Made by a program: the position numbers and the translations under genes. Positions 26,370-33,587 of a stretch of 64,000 nucleotides of DNA are shown piece by piece. The notes below the pieces were generated by a model. It ran no database searches, had not been told where the DNA came from, and saw only the letters and a program-made list of their open reading frames with translations. This DNA comes from Syntrophaceae bacterium (GTDB taxonomy: Bacteria; Desulfobacterota; Syntrophia; Syntrophales; UBA2192): contig JABLXY010000001.1 in NCBI GenBank assembly GCA_013177795.1, forward strand, positions 806,001 to 870,000. The letters run 5' to 3'. Positions within the stretch are counted from its first letter, which is position 1, and every line of letters starts with the position of its first letter.

Positions 26370-26770
26370 CATTTCTTCAGCGCCGTCACCTCACAGACCC
26401 TGTCGTTTTCGTCGTACTTCACCTGGTAGACCTTCTCGTCGCCGCTGAAAACGCCCTCCGTCGGCGTGCCCACCACTTCCCAGATCCCAATCGTCAGGAC
26501 GTCCATCACGCCGTGAAACACGGCCCTGCCCGCCTTCGCCCCGGTGCTGTAGCCCTGGATGAACTTGAAGATCTCGCACTTCTTGCCGTCCTTCACCTCG
26601 CTGCTGATCGGGTTTCCGAATTCAGCCAGCAAAGCGCCCCTAGGTGTCCCGACCTTGAACAGCTCCTCGTTCTTCAGATCCGGCTGCTTCGCCGCCATGA
26701 ACACGGAGCAGCCCGGGCAGGCCAGCAGGACAACGAAGAGAACCGCCGCAATCGAAACCAGCCGCTTCAT
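26369..26770 (-). CDS. Prophage lipoprotein
   Basis: 133 residues. Signal peptide KRLVSIAAVLFVVLLACPGC, in which the final Cys is the expected lipidation site. The mature part (GTPRGALLAEFGNPISSEVK, then VYQVKYDENDRVCEVTALKK) resembles SmpA/OmlA-like small lipoproteins. It lies in the immunity region on the strand opposite its neighbours with its own CCGGAGG site, as a lysogenic-conversion gene might. Confidence 0.7.
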   Translation of the reverse strand: MKRLVSIAAVLFVVLLACPGCSVFMAAKQPDLKNEELFKVGTPRGALLAEFGNPISSEVKDGKKCEIFKFIQGYSTGAKAGRAVFHGVMDVLTIGIWEVVGTPTEGVFSGDEKVYQVKYDENDRVCEVTALKK

Positions 26771-26854
26771 CTCTTGACCTCCGGAAAAGTTATTTCGTTC
26801 GGTTAGTTAGCAAAGAAAATGCCAGAGGGAGGGGGAAAATGTTTGCCCGGATAA

Positions 26855-26905
26855 ACAGATAATTCTGTATTTATACTTGACAGCACAGATTTATCTGTGT
26901 ATATT
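26855..26905 (+). promoter_or_regulatory. Rightward early promoter with repressor operators O3 and O4
   Basis: TTGACA (26877-26882), 17-base spacer, TATATT (26900-26905) is a near-consensus sigma70 promoter. Operator O4, ACAGATTTATCTGT (26885-26898), fills the spacer and O3, ACAGATAATTCTGT (26855-26868), is 30 bases upstream. Both match the operators at the repressor gene. The following ~390 bases to 27292 hold no convincing gene; they contain a GC-rich hairpin at 27235-27260 (gggggc-ttcg-gccccc) without a T-run. Confidence 0.85.
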
Positions 26906-27292
26906 CTCACCGAACAGAACGCTTCCTCCCCTTCGAGCTCGCCGGTGCGTGAGCGGGGCGGACGACGCCAGAGGGCGAAGGGGCCGCGACGCCACGGCCG
27001 GAGGGGCCGGGACAGCGGGGAGGGCGGGACGCCGCAAGCAGGGATCGCCGGGCCGTCCACGGGCAGCCCGATGAGGCCGTGACCCCGGAAGCTCGTCAGG
27101 CGGATCCCCTGAAACCGGCGGCCCGGATAACCGGCCGAGGCCATAAGACCAGGGCTTTCGAGCCTTGCGCCCGGCGGCATTGGGCATCGGCGGGATAAGG
27201 CCGGAGCAACAGAATACCCTGTCTCCCTCCTTTCCTGGGGGGCTTCGGCCCCCTGGGGATGGAGGGGCGCGGGCGGAAAGGAGAACAGGGCG

Positions 27293-27598
27293 ATGCCGAG
27301 CATGAAGATCCTGCCCGGCGGCGTCACGGACGCGGAGCACGCCGCCCTCAGGGAAATCCAGGTCACGCCGTACATCATGCCGAGCCTCGACGAGATGGCG
27401 GAGCGCAGGGACCGGGTGTCGAACGCGACCATCCTGCGGACCCTCCGGCACAACCTCGAGCAATGGATCGCGGGGGCGCGGGGCCGCATCGGGAAATCGG
27501 ACGACAACGAGAACGACCTCTACTGGATCGGCCGCGCCCACGGCTTCGAGAAGGCGCTCGAGCTCGTCGCCTCGCTCGAAAGGAGCCTGCTGAAATGA
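27293..27598 (+). CDS. First rightward early gene, hypothetical (101 aa)
   Basis: Product begins PSMKILPGGVTDAEHAALRE and ends HGFEKALELVASLERSLLK. AAGGAG lies 10 bases before the ATG. Its stop overlaps the start of the next small membrane gene (ATGA). No family recognised; it opens the operon that leads to the recombination genes. Confidence 0.6.
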   Translation: MPSMKILPGGVTDAEHAALREIQVTPYIMPSLDEMAERRDRVSNATILRTLRHNLEQWIAGARGRIGKSDDNENDLYWIGRAHGFEKALELVASLERSLLK

Positions 27599-27711
27599 GC
27601 CTCCGGCTGTATGTGCTCGCGGCCCTCTGCGGGGCCGTCGCCGCACCGCTCCTCGTGATCTTCATCTGGGCCCTGTGCGTCGTGCTCGCGGCCCTGGCGG
27701 GGGTGCTGTGA
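27595..27711 (+). CDS. Tiny membrane protein (38 aa)
   Basis: The whole product is hydrophobic, spanning the membrane once or twice (LRLYVLAALCGAVAAPLLVI). It is coupled on both sides: ATGA with the upstream gene and TGATG with the downstream one. Function unknown. Confidence 0.55.
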   Translation: MSLRLYVLAALCGAVAAPLLVIFIWALCVVLAALAGVL

Positions 27712-27950
27712 TGTCGTGGTACGCCATCGACTACGAGCACGACAGGGAGTGGGAGCGCTCCATCGCCTGGGCCGACGCCTGCGAGGAGGGCTGCCCGTAC
27801 CGGGAGCGCGGGGAATGCGACGGGCGCTGGCCCGGGACGCCCGATTGCCAACTGTACCGGGATGCAAGAGACATCTGCATGGAGGAAAGAGCATGGAAGA
27901 GATCGCAACCTACAGCGTTCCGCCGCAGCCGCCGGACGCCCGGCCCCTGA
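27711..27950 (+). CDS. Cysteine-containing small early protein (79 aa)
   Basis: Begins SWYAIDYEHDREWERSIAWA and carries C residues in EEGCPYRERGECDG and PDCQLYRDARDICME, possibly a metal site. The last 20 residues overlap the start of the recombination gene at 27893 and are basic. Translationally coupled to the preceding gene. Confidence 0.5.
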   Translation: MSWYAIDYEHDREWERSIAWADACEEGCPYRERGECDGRWPGTPDCQLYRDARDICMEERAWKRSQPTAFRRSRRTPGP

Positions 27951-28777
27951 CGGCCGCCGAGATCCGAGCCCAGGTCAACCTCATCCAGGAGGTCATGAAG
28001 GCCGTCATGAAGGACGGCCACCACTACGGCCAGATCCCCGGCGCGGGGAACAAGCCCGTCCTCTTCAAGGCGGGGGCCGAGAAGCTCCTCTTCACGTTCC
28101 GCCTTTCCGCCGACCCGGAGATCGAGGACCTCTCGACGGGCGACGTGATCCGCTACCGGGTCCGCTGCAAGGTCTGCGACCGTGCGGGGGCCTACCTGGG
28201 GGCGGGCGTGGGCGAGTGCTCCTCCGACGAGGAGAAGTACCGCTGGCGCGCCGCCGTCTGCAAGGAGGAGTACGACGAGACGCCGGAGGACCGCCGACGG
28301 ATGAAGTACGCGAAGCGCCGCGACGGCGGCACCTACCGGATCGCCCAGGTGCGGACGACCCCGGCGGACCTGGCCAACACCATCCTCAAGATGGCGAAGA
28401 AGCGGGCCCAGATCGACGCGGCCCTGACCGTCACGGCGGCCTCGGACATCTTCGCCCAGGACCTCGAGGACCTGCCCGAGGAGCTCCGCGAGGCCGTGGC
28501 GGAGAACGCGGCCAACAAGGAGAACGGCAAGGCGGCCCCGGAGCCCCCGAAGCCGAAGGCGGCCCCGGCCGCCGGGCAGCCGCCCTCGGAGAACCAGCTC
28601 AAGGCCATTTTCGCCATGTGCCGCAAGCTCGGCGTCACGGACGACTTCGAGGTCCACCGCAAGGCGAGCCGCCTCGCGGGCGTGCCCGAGCCGGAAGTCC
28701 TGCCGTCGCTGAAATCCCTCACCTACGCCCAGGCGAGCGCCGTCATCAAGGCGCTCCAGGAGGAGCTCGAGGGATGA
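27893..28777 (+). CDS. Probable phage recombination protein (single-strand annealing type)
   Basis: 294 residues from ATG at 27893 (GGAGG upstream). The conserved core GAGNKPVLFKAGAEKLLFTF and later NTILKMAKKRAQIDAALTVT followed by AASDIFAQDLEDL is found in phage proteins that sit with an exonuclease and act like RecT/Erf annealers. A Cys-rich insertion (CKVCDRAGAYLGAGVGECSS) may bind zinc. A Pro/Ala linker leads to a small C-terminal helical domain (NQLKAIFAMCRKLGV). Function is inferred from neighbourhood and these motifs. Confidence 0.6.
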   Translation: MEEIATYSVPPQPPDARPLTAAEIRAQVNLIQEVMKAVMKDGHHYGQIPGAGNKPVLFKAGAEKLLFTFRLSADPEIEDLSTGDVIRYRVRCKVCDRAGAYLGAGVGECSSDEEKYRWRAAVCKEEYDETPEDRRRMKYAKRRDGGTYRIAQVRTTPADLANTILKMAKKRAQIDAALTVTAASDIFAQDLEDLPEELREAVAENAANKENGKAAPEPPKPKAAPAAGQPPSENQLKAIFAMCRKLGVTDDFEVHRKASRLAGVPEPEVLPSLKSLTYAQASAVIKALQEELEG

Positions 28778-29355
28778 ACGGTCTCGTCTTCGACGCCGAG
28801 CGCCATGCCTACCTCCTCGACGGCCGGGTGGTCCCCTCGGTCACGCAGATCCTCGCGGCCGAGGGGATCATCGACGGCCAATGGTACACGGAGGAAGGCC
28901 GCCGGCGCGGCGATCACGTCCACCTTGCCCTGCGCTACCACGACGAGGGCAGGCTCGACGAGGAATCCGTCACGGACGAGGTCCGGCCCTACCTCGAGGC
29001 ATGGCAACGGTTCATATCGGAGACGGGCTTCATCTGCCTGCAGATCGAGCAGCCCTTCGCAGACAGGAATCTGGGCTTCGCCGGAACGCCGGACCGAGTC
29101 GGCTGGATGGACGGAGACAAGACCCTGTCCATCATCGACATCAAGACGGGCGCCCCGGAGCCCTGGCACGCCCTCCAGACGGCGGCCTACGCCGTCGGCC
29201 TGGGGAAGCGGACGGTGATGCGATGGTCCGTCTATCTCAAGCCCAACGGCGCCTACCGGCTCATCCGGCACCAGGCCATTGAGGACGTCATTGCCTGGCT
29301 CGGGCTCGTGTCCGTCCACAACTGGAAGCTGAAATACATGGGGAGTAAATCATGA
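28774..29355 (+). CDS. PD-(D/E)XK exonuclease (RecB/Cas4-like fold)
   Basis: 193 residues. Motifs in order: VPSVTQILAAEGII near residue 20, GFAGTPDRVGWMDG (D motif), SIIDIKTG (DxK motif) and WHALQTAAYAVGL (QxxxY). This is the core of PD-(D/E)XK exonucleases that process dsDNA ends for annealing. It overlaps the recombination gene and the following coiled-coil gene by ATGA. It is unlikely to be a CRISPR Cas4: the four Cys of Cas4 are missing and it lies in the phage recombination module. Confidence 0.8.
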   Translation: MNGLVFDAERHAYLLDGRVVPSVTQILAAEGIIDGQWYTEEGRRRGDHVHLALRYHDEGRLDEESVTDEVRPYLEAWQRFISETGFICLQIEQPFADRNLGFAGTPDRVGWMDGDKTLSIIDIKTGAPEPWHALQTAAYAVGLGKRTVMRWSVYLKPNGAYRLIRHQAIEDVIAWLGLVSVHNWKLKYMGSKS

Positions 29356-30017
29356 TCGAAATCGCACTCACGCAGGAAGCGAAGGACGTCGCGGCGCGGG
29401 CCCTGACGGTCCCGGAACTGGCGCGGACCATCGAGATCCGCGACAACGAAAGCTACATGCGGGCCGGGGAGATGCTGACCGCGGTCAAGGGTCTCCTGAA
29501 GGAGATCGACGCGGCGTTCGACCCGATCTGCAAGCGGGCCCACGAGGCCCACAAGGAGGCCCTGAACCAGAAGAAGCGGGCCGCGGAGCCCCTGCTCGAG
29601 GCCGAGCGCATCCTCAAGAAGGGAATCGCAGACTACCAGGCCGAGATCGAGCGCAGGCGAAGGGAGGAGGAGGATCGGCTCCGGGAGGAGGCCCGGAAGC
29701 GGGAGGAGGAGGCCCGGCTCGCCGCCGCCATCGCCGCCGAGAAGGAAGGCGAGAAGGAGCTCGCCGAGCAGATCCTCGAGGAGCCCGTGGCGGCCCCGGT
29801 TGTCCACGTCCCCCCGGCGGCCCCGAAGCTCGCCGGCGTGAGCGCCCGGAAGGTCTGGAAGTACCGCGTCGTCAACGAGGCCCTGATCCCGCGTCAATAC
29901 CTGACGGTCGACCACGCGGCCATCGGGCGCGTCGTGTCGGCCCTCGGCGGCAGGGCGAAGATCCCGGGGATCGAGGTCTACGAGGAAACGGTGATTGCCG
30001 CCTCAGCCCTAGGATAA
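29352..30017 (+). CDS. Coiled-coil early protein, DUF1351-like
   Basis: 221 residues. The N-terminus (VPELARTIEIRDNESYMRAG) and the body made of heptads (EIERRRREEEDRLREEARKR) are followed by a conserved-looking end (ARKVWKYRVVNEALIPRQYL). Similar proteins accompany phage recombination modules. Role unknown. Confidence 0.6.
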   Translation: MIEIALTQEAKDVAARALTVPELARTIEIRDNESYMRAGEMLTAVKGLLKEIDAAFDPICKRAHEAHKEALNQKKRAAEPLLEAERILKKGIADYQAEIERRRREEEDRLREEARKREEEARLAAAIAAEKEGEKELAEQILEEPVAAPVVHVPPAAPKLAGVSARKVWKYRVVNEALIPRQYLTVDHAAIGRVVSALGGRAKIPGIEVYEETVIAASALG

Positions 30018-30021
30018 TTCT

Positions 30022-30417
30022 CTATCTATTGGATAAGCTTTGCAGAATCTTATTAACCTCTGCAGTAGTCGAATCACTCAACCATGAGGATAGAATAAAT
30101 CCTATGAATCCTAATAATGCTGATATGCCGATACCCAATAACACGCCGTTTCCGTCCACATTAAAATCATTCCATCGCATTGGCCATAATGCATTTATCA
30201 TCTGCAAACCGAAAGCGATAAGCAACAGGGCAAAACCGATCCAAGTATCAGCTCTTTGTTCGCATAATGATCTGATGATATCGGAATTGTAGCCCAGTTT
30301 TGTTGTAGCAAGGCTTGCTATATTTTCTGGAGATAAGCCTATGTTACTTTTGAGCAGGAAATATGACGAGATCAGCGTAACAGTAAGCGACGATGTTTGA
30401 ACGGCAGAGCGTAGCAT
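30022..30417 (-). CDS. Low-GC three-TM membrane protein inserted against operon direction
   Basis: 131 residues, with membrane segments near residues 10-24, 60-78 and 92-112 (WIGFALLLIAFGLQMINALW, GVLLGIGISALLGFIGFILS). GAAAGGAGAG precedes the ATG. The gene is clearly richer in A and T than the adjoining early genes and lies on the other strand, so it looks like a separately acquired cargo gene. Function unknown; exclusion of other phages is a possible but untested role. Confidence 0.72.
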   Translation of the reverse strand: MLRSAVQTSSLTVTLISSYFLLKSNIGLSPENIASLATTKLGYNSDIIRSLCEQRADTWIGFALLLIAFGLQMINALWPMRWNDFNVDGNGVLLGIGISALLGFIGFILSSWLSDSTTAEVNKILQSLSNR

Positions 30418-30493
30418 CTATCTCTCCTTTCATGCATCAATGCTCAGCGGTCTATATACCTTTTCAAGCGATAAACCAATAACCTTTTAATTC

Positions 30494-30760
30494 ATGAATA
30501 TTACTTCGCAAAAAATATGTTCTATCGGCGACAAACGTTGGTTGACGCTCCGCGAGGCCCGGTTTTACTCGGGCATCGGGATCAAGCGCCTGAAGGCCCT
30601 GGCCCAGGACGGCAAGATCAAGGGAGCCCCGGACCCCGACAGCGGCCGCGGCGACTGGGTCTTCGACCGGCTGTCCCTGGACGCCTACCGCGAGGGCCAG
30701 ATGCTCGGCCCGACCGTCCGCGAAAAGGCGCTTGCAATCATGAGAGGGATTCGTCTATGA
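30494..30760 (+). CDS. Excisionase-like DNA-binding protein
   Basis: 88 residues. KRWLTLREARFYSGIGIKRL followed by KALAQDGKIKGAPDPDSGRG and WVFDRLSLDAY is the winged-helix pattern of excisionases (HTH 17 family). It overlaps the integrase start by 4 bases (ATGA), the usual xis-int layout. No clear ribosome site is visible before the ATG at 30494. Confidence 0.75.
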   Translation: MNITSQKICSIGDKRWLTLREARFYSGIGIKRLKALAQDGKIKGAPDPDSGRGDWVFDRLSLDAYREGQMLGPTVREKALAIMRGIRL

Positions 30761-31746
30761 AAAGGCCCATGAGGCTTTTTCAGCGAAAGAACGGCGTCTA
30801 CTACGTCGAGGTCGCCCGGAACCGTTGGAAGTCCCTCAAGACCCGGAACCGCAGGACGGCCGAGTCCATCTTCAAGGAGATGGAGCGCGAATACCTCCGC
30901 GGCCGCCTGATCGAGCTCGAGAGCGAGAAACGTGTCTCCCTGGGTGAGTTCGCCGAGATGTACATCGCGAGCCGCGACGGGGTCTCGCCCTGGACGGTCA
31001 AGAAGGACCGCCTCTCCCTGTGGCTCCTGGCCGACGCCGTCGGCCGGTCGCTGCCCCTCCGGGCCCTCACGGAAGATCGGATCGAGGATTTCAAGCGAGC
31101 CTGCAGGGCAAGGGGAGCCTCGGAAATCACGATCGACGGCTATCTCCGCCATATCAAGTCAGCCCTCTCCTACGCCCTGGACAAGGGCTACATCAAGAAG
31201 AAACCCAGGGTCCGGATGTACCGCAAGGACGACCGGGACCTGCCCCGGATCATCCTGCCGGAAGACATCAGGAAGATCCTGGAGAAGGCCCGGGAGAAGA
31301 ACGCCGACCTCTGGCGGCTCTTCACGTTCTACCTCTGGACGGCGACGCGCCGGCGCGAGGGCCTCGGCCTGGAGTGGCCAAAGATCCGGTTAGACCGCAA
31401 GACCTGCATCGTCCGGGGCAAAGGCGGCCGCGAACGGCTCATCCCTCTCCTGCCGGCGGCCGTCGATGCCCTGGAGCCTGTAAGAAAGGACATCGGCCGC
31501 GTGTTTCCGGACTGGCATCCGGACACCGTCTCCCACAAGTTCCACGAAATCGCGAAGGCTTGCGGCGTCAATGCCCGTCTCCACGATCTCCGGCACAGCG
31601 CCGTATCCTACATGCTCGCCTCCGGGATCCCGATCCAGGTCGTCGCGCAGATCGCCGGCCACCGGCAGATCTCGACGACGCGGATCTATACCCATATCCT
31701 CGAGGATGTTCTCCTCCGGGAAATGCAGAAATTGAGATTCGAATAA
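30757..31746 (+). CDS. int: Phage tyrosine integrase
   Basis: 329 residues. N-terminal arm-binding region, core-binding SAM-like domain (VSPWTVKKDRLSLWLLADAV) and catalytic domain with R (TATRRREGLGLEW), HxxR (LHDLRHSAVSYML), H (AGHRQISTTRIYTH) and the Tyr nucleophile in the last motif. It should join the phage attP to a tRNA-Lys gene; the attR fragment lies 2.4 kb downstream. The interval between int and attR is filled by the Cas12f locus. Confidence 0.95.
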   Translation: MKRPMRLFQRKNGVYYVEVARNRWKSLKTRNRRTAESIFKEMEREYLRGRLIELESEKRVSLGEFAEMYIASRDGVSPWTVKKDRLSLWLLADAVGRSLPLRALTEDRIEDFKRACRARGASEITIDGYLRHIKSALSYALDKGYIKKKPRVRMYRKDDRDLPRIILPEDIRKILEKAREKNADLWRLFTFYLWTATRRREGLGLEWPKIRLDRKTCIVRGKGGRERLIPLLPAAVDALEPVRKDIGRVFPDWHPDTVSHKFHEIAKACGVNARLHDLRHSAVSYMLASGIPIQVVAQIAGHRQISTTRIYTHILEDVLLREMQKLRFE

Positions 31747-31750
31747 TTAA

Positions 31751-31779
31751 TTGAATTTTTCTTGCATTGAGAGTATTAA
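31751..31779 (+). promoter_or_regulatory. Candidate promoter for cas12f
   Basis: TTGAAT (31751-31756), 17-base spacer, TATTAA (31774-31779), four of six matches in each box, starting 5 bases after the integrase stop in an AT-rich stretch. A terminator-like hairpin lies between it and cas12f, so its role is uncertain. Confidence 0.4.
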
Positions 31780-31866
31780 TTACACGTTTTGTTTTTTGTC
31801 GTCGTCTGGTTAACCCGCGCTGCAACTTACAAACTGACCAGAGGATGCCATGAAATAAGCCCTTTC

Positions 31867-31899
31867 CCCCCGTATCTCTGAAAAAGTACGGGGGTTTTT
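31867..31899 (+). terminator. Intrinsic terminator between int and cas12f
   Basis: CCCCCGTA (31867-31874) pairs with TACGGGGG (31887-31894) and is followed by TTTTT. It would end integrase transcripts 13 bases before the cas12f start, insulating cas12f or attenuating it. Confidence 0.8.
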
Positions 31900-31911
31900 A
31901 TTTGTTTTGAT

Positions 31912-33243
31912 ATGGCAATGCCGCAAGGAAAAAAATTAGTCACAGCGCAGATTAAACTATATCTGCATCGCCCCGTCGAACCGGACAATATATCGTGGGC
32001 TCAGGCGGGCCAGATCCTTCGAGACGTTTCCTATGAAACGGTGTTGGGGCTGAATCATGCGATTACCGAGTGGCATCTATATGAGAGAGAACGAGCGAGG
32101 CACTACAGGGAAACGAAGGAGAATCTCCCGGCAGAAGAACGAAAGAAGACATGGAACCGCATCTATTCTGAAGTCCGTGGCCTAATGAAAACGGCCTCAA
32201 GCGGCATGGCCTCTATGGTTACAAGGACCGCTATTACACGTTATCAGAACTCGCTGAAAGACATCCGCAGCCTCAAACAGTCCGTCCCAAGTTATAGATT
32301 GGGTCACCCCATTCTTCTGCGCGAGGGTGGCGGTGAAACGAAACTGTGGAGGGACAACGGGAACTACATGTTCAGAGCCACCCTGCGAAACAGGTCCAAT
32401 GAGCCAACACGCCTGACTTTTCTTCTCGACACCTTCAAGCTTGAGAAGTCCAAGAAGGCTGTCCTCGACCGAGTCATAAGCGGTGAATATAAACTTGGCG
32501 CATGTCAAGTAGCACAAGACCGCCGCAAGCGGTGGTTCACTAGGATTGCCTACAGTTTCCCGAGGCCCGAGTTAAAAAAAGACACATCGATCTGTGTCGG
32601 CGTTGACCTCGGGCTTGCATGTCCGTTCTATTGTGCGGTGAATAACGGCCATGACAGGCTTAGTTGCAATGAGGCTTTGATTGTAGAAAGATTCCGGTGG
32701 CAGATACGTCGAAGGCGGCGAGCTTTCCAGAATAGCCTAAAGTTCAGCAACCGGGGCGGTCACGGTAGAAACAAAGCCCTTGCTCCTTTAGAAAAGTTGG
32801 CAGAGAAGGAAATTAACTTCCGAGACACCAAATATCATCAGTACACCTCTCGGATCATCGAATTCGCTTTGAAACAAAATGCAGGTGTGATCCAGATAGA
32901 GGGTCTTGAGGGATTCCGTGCGAGTCAGCAGGGAATCTTAAGAGATTGGGCGATTGCCGACTTCCACTCAAAGCTGAAATACAAGGCTGAACACGCAGGC
33001 ATTGAAGTCCGCGAAATAGACGCTCGATATACGAGTCAAAGATGTAGTGAGTGTGGTAACATCAATGAGGCCAATCGCCAATCTCAATCGGACTTTCTCT
33101 GCACAGTATGCGGATACAAGACCCATGCGGATTATAACGCTGCACGAAACATATCGATTGTCGGAATTGAAAAGATCATAGCAGAGGAGATAGCGAGAAA
33201 AGGCCTCGCAGAGCAAGAAGCACAGGACGTGCCACAAGGTTGA
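31912..33243 (+). CDS. cas12f: Cas12f (compact type V-F CRISPR nuclease), prophage-borne
   Basis: 443 residues, in the Cas12f1 range (about 400-530). RuvC acids: D232 (CVGVDLGLACPF), E330 (GVIQIEGLEGF) and D407 (HADYNAARNI); zinc finger C378/C381 (CSECGN) and C397/C400 (CTVCGY). Segments such as RVISGEYKLGACQVAQDRRK, RGGHGR and INFRDTKYHQYTSRIIEFAL closely match my memory of AsCas12f1, beyond ordinary TnpB likeness. Family members act as dimers on one guide and cut dsDNA next to a T-rich PAM. A tracrRNA candidate and a CRISPR array follow at once. There is no clear ribosome site before the ATG at 31912. GC is lower than in virion genes. A TnpB is the alternative, but no TnpA or IS ends are seen. 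Confidence 0.9.
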   Translation: MAMPQGKKLVTAQIKLYLHRPVEPDNISWAQAGQILRDVSYETVLGLNHAITEWHLYERERARHYRETKENLPAEERKKTWNRIYSEVRGLMKTASSGMASMVTRTAITRYQNSLKDIRSLKQSVPSYRLGHPILLREGGGETKLWRDNGNYMFRATLRNRSNEPTRLTFLLDTFKLEKSKKAVLDRVISGEYKLGACQVAQDRRKRWFTRIAYSFPRPELKKDTSICVGVDLGLACPFYCAVNNGHDRLSCNEALIVERFRWQIRRRRRAFQNSLKFSNRGGHGRNKALAPLEKLAEKEINFRDTKYHQYTSRIIEFALKQNAGVIQIEGLEGFRASQQGILRDWAIADFHSKLKYKAEHAGIEVREIDARYTSQRCSECGNINEANRQSQSDFLCTVCGYKTHADYNAARNISIVGIEKIIAEEIARKGLAEQEAQDVPQG

Positions 33244-33472
33244 CTCAGCGCATAATTGCGCTGTCACGATTGGGTTCCCCTCGGGGGATCCAAGGGGCGA
33301 CTTCCCGCCCTTAAGCCGAGAAGTGCCGCGAAGGTGAAGCGGGCAACCGGTTCCAATGCGGTAACGCTACGGCAGACCCCTATTAATCGCGGGGAATATC
33401 TGGCTTTCGAGCCAGGGGGTCCCCGGGCCTCCGTTGCGCGGGGTTCGCGATTATCTCAAGGTCCGGCTTTTT
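33244..33472 (+). ncRNA. Candidate Cas12f tracrRNA
   Basis: The non-coding stretch after cas12f is full of hairpins: 33246-33263 (CAGCGC/GCGCTG), 33270-33293 (11 pairs), 33401-33414 (TGGCT-TTCG-AGCCA). It contains AAGCCGAGAAGTGCC (33313-33327) and GGTAACGCT (33360-33368), which I recognise from the AsCas12f1 tracrRNA core. An anti-repeat GCGCGGGGT (33436-33444) plus GCGA complements the repeat's 5' half (ACCCCGCGC and TCGC, with a 2-base bulge). It sits in the loop of a final stem CCGGGCCT/AGGTCCGG (33423-33430, 33459-33466) followed by CTTTTT, a natural 3' end. Confidence 0.8.
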
Positions 33473-33488
33473 GTTGTATTTTAGCCGG

Positions 33489-33587
33489 CGTGTTCTTTGA
33501 CATACGCGAACATTTATAGCAATGAAATGCGGGGTACGCGGAAAGCGCGGGATTTCCGCAATGGATTTATAAATCTCTGATCTGGCA
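33489..33587 (+). promoter_or_regulatory. CRISPR leader candidate
   Basis: About 100 bases between the tracrRNA end and repeat 1, more AT-rich than the flanks. It contains TTGACA (33497-33502) without a well-spaced -10, CATACGCG (33501-33508), complementary to part of the repeat, and a 7-pair hairpin GCGGAAA/TTTCCGC (33538-33559). Confidence 0.5.

Noticed and set aside
26906-27292. Small open frames after the rightward early promoter
   Set aside because: They start inside the promoter or lack ribosome sites and are Arg/Gly-rich; treated as non-coding leader.
28774-29355. Cas4 for spacer acquisition
   Set aside because: PD-(D/E)XK fold fits, but the Cas4 cysteines are missing and it is coupled to phage recombination genes.
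31912-33243. Plain IS605-type TnpB transposon gene
   Set aside because: The catalytic core is shared with TnpB, but no tnpA or IS ends are seen, and the protein-wide likeness to Cas12f1, the tracrRNA core and the array favour Cas12f. Kept as the alternative.
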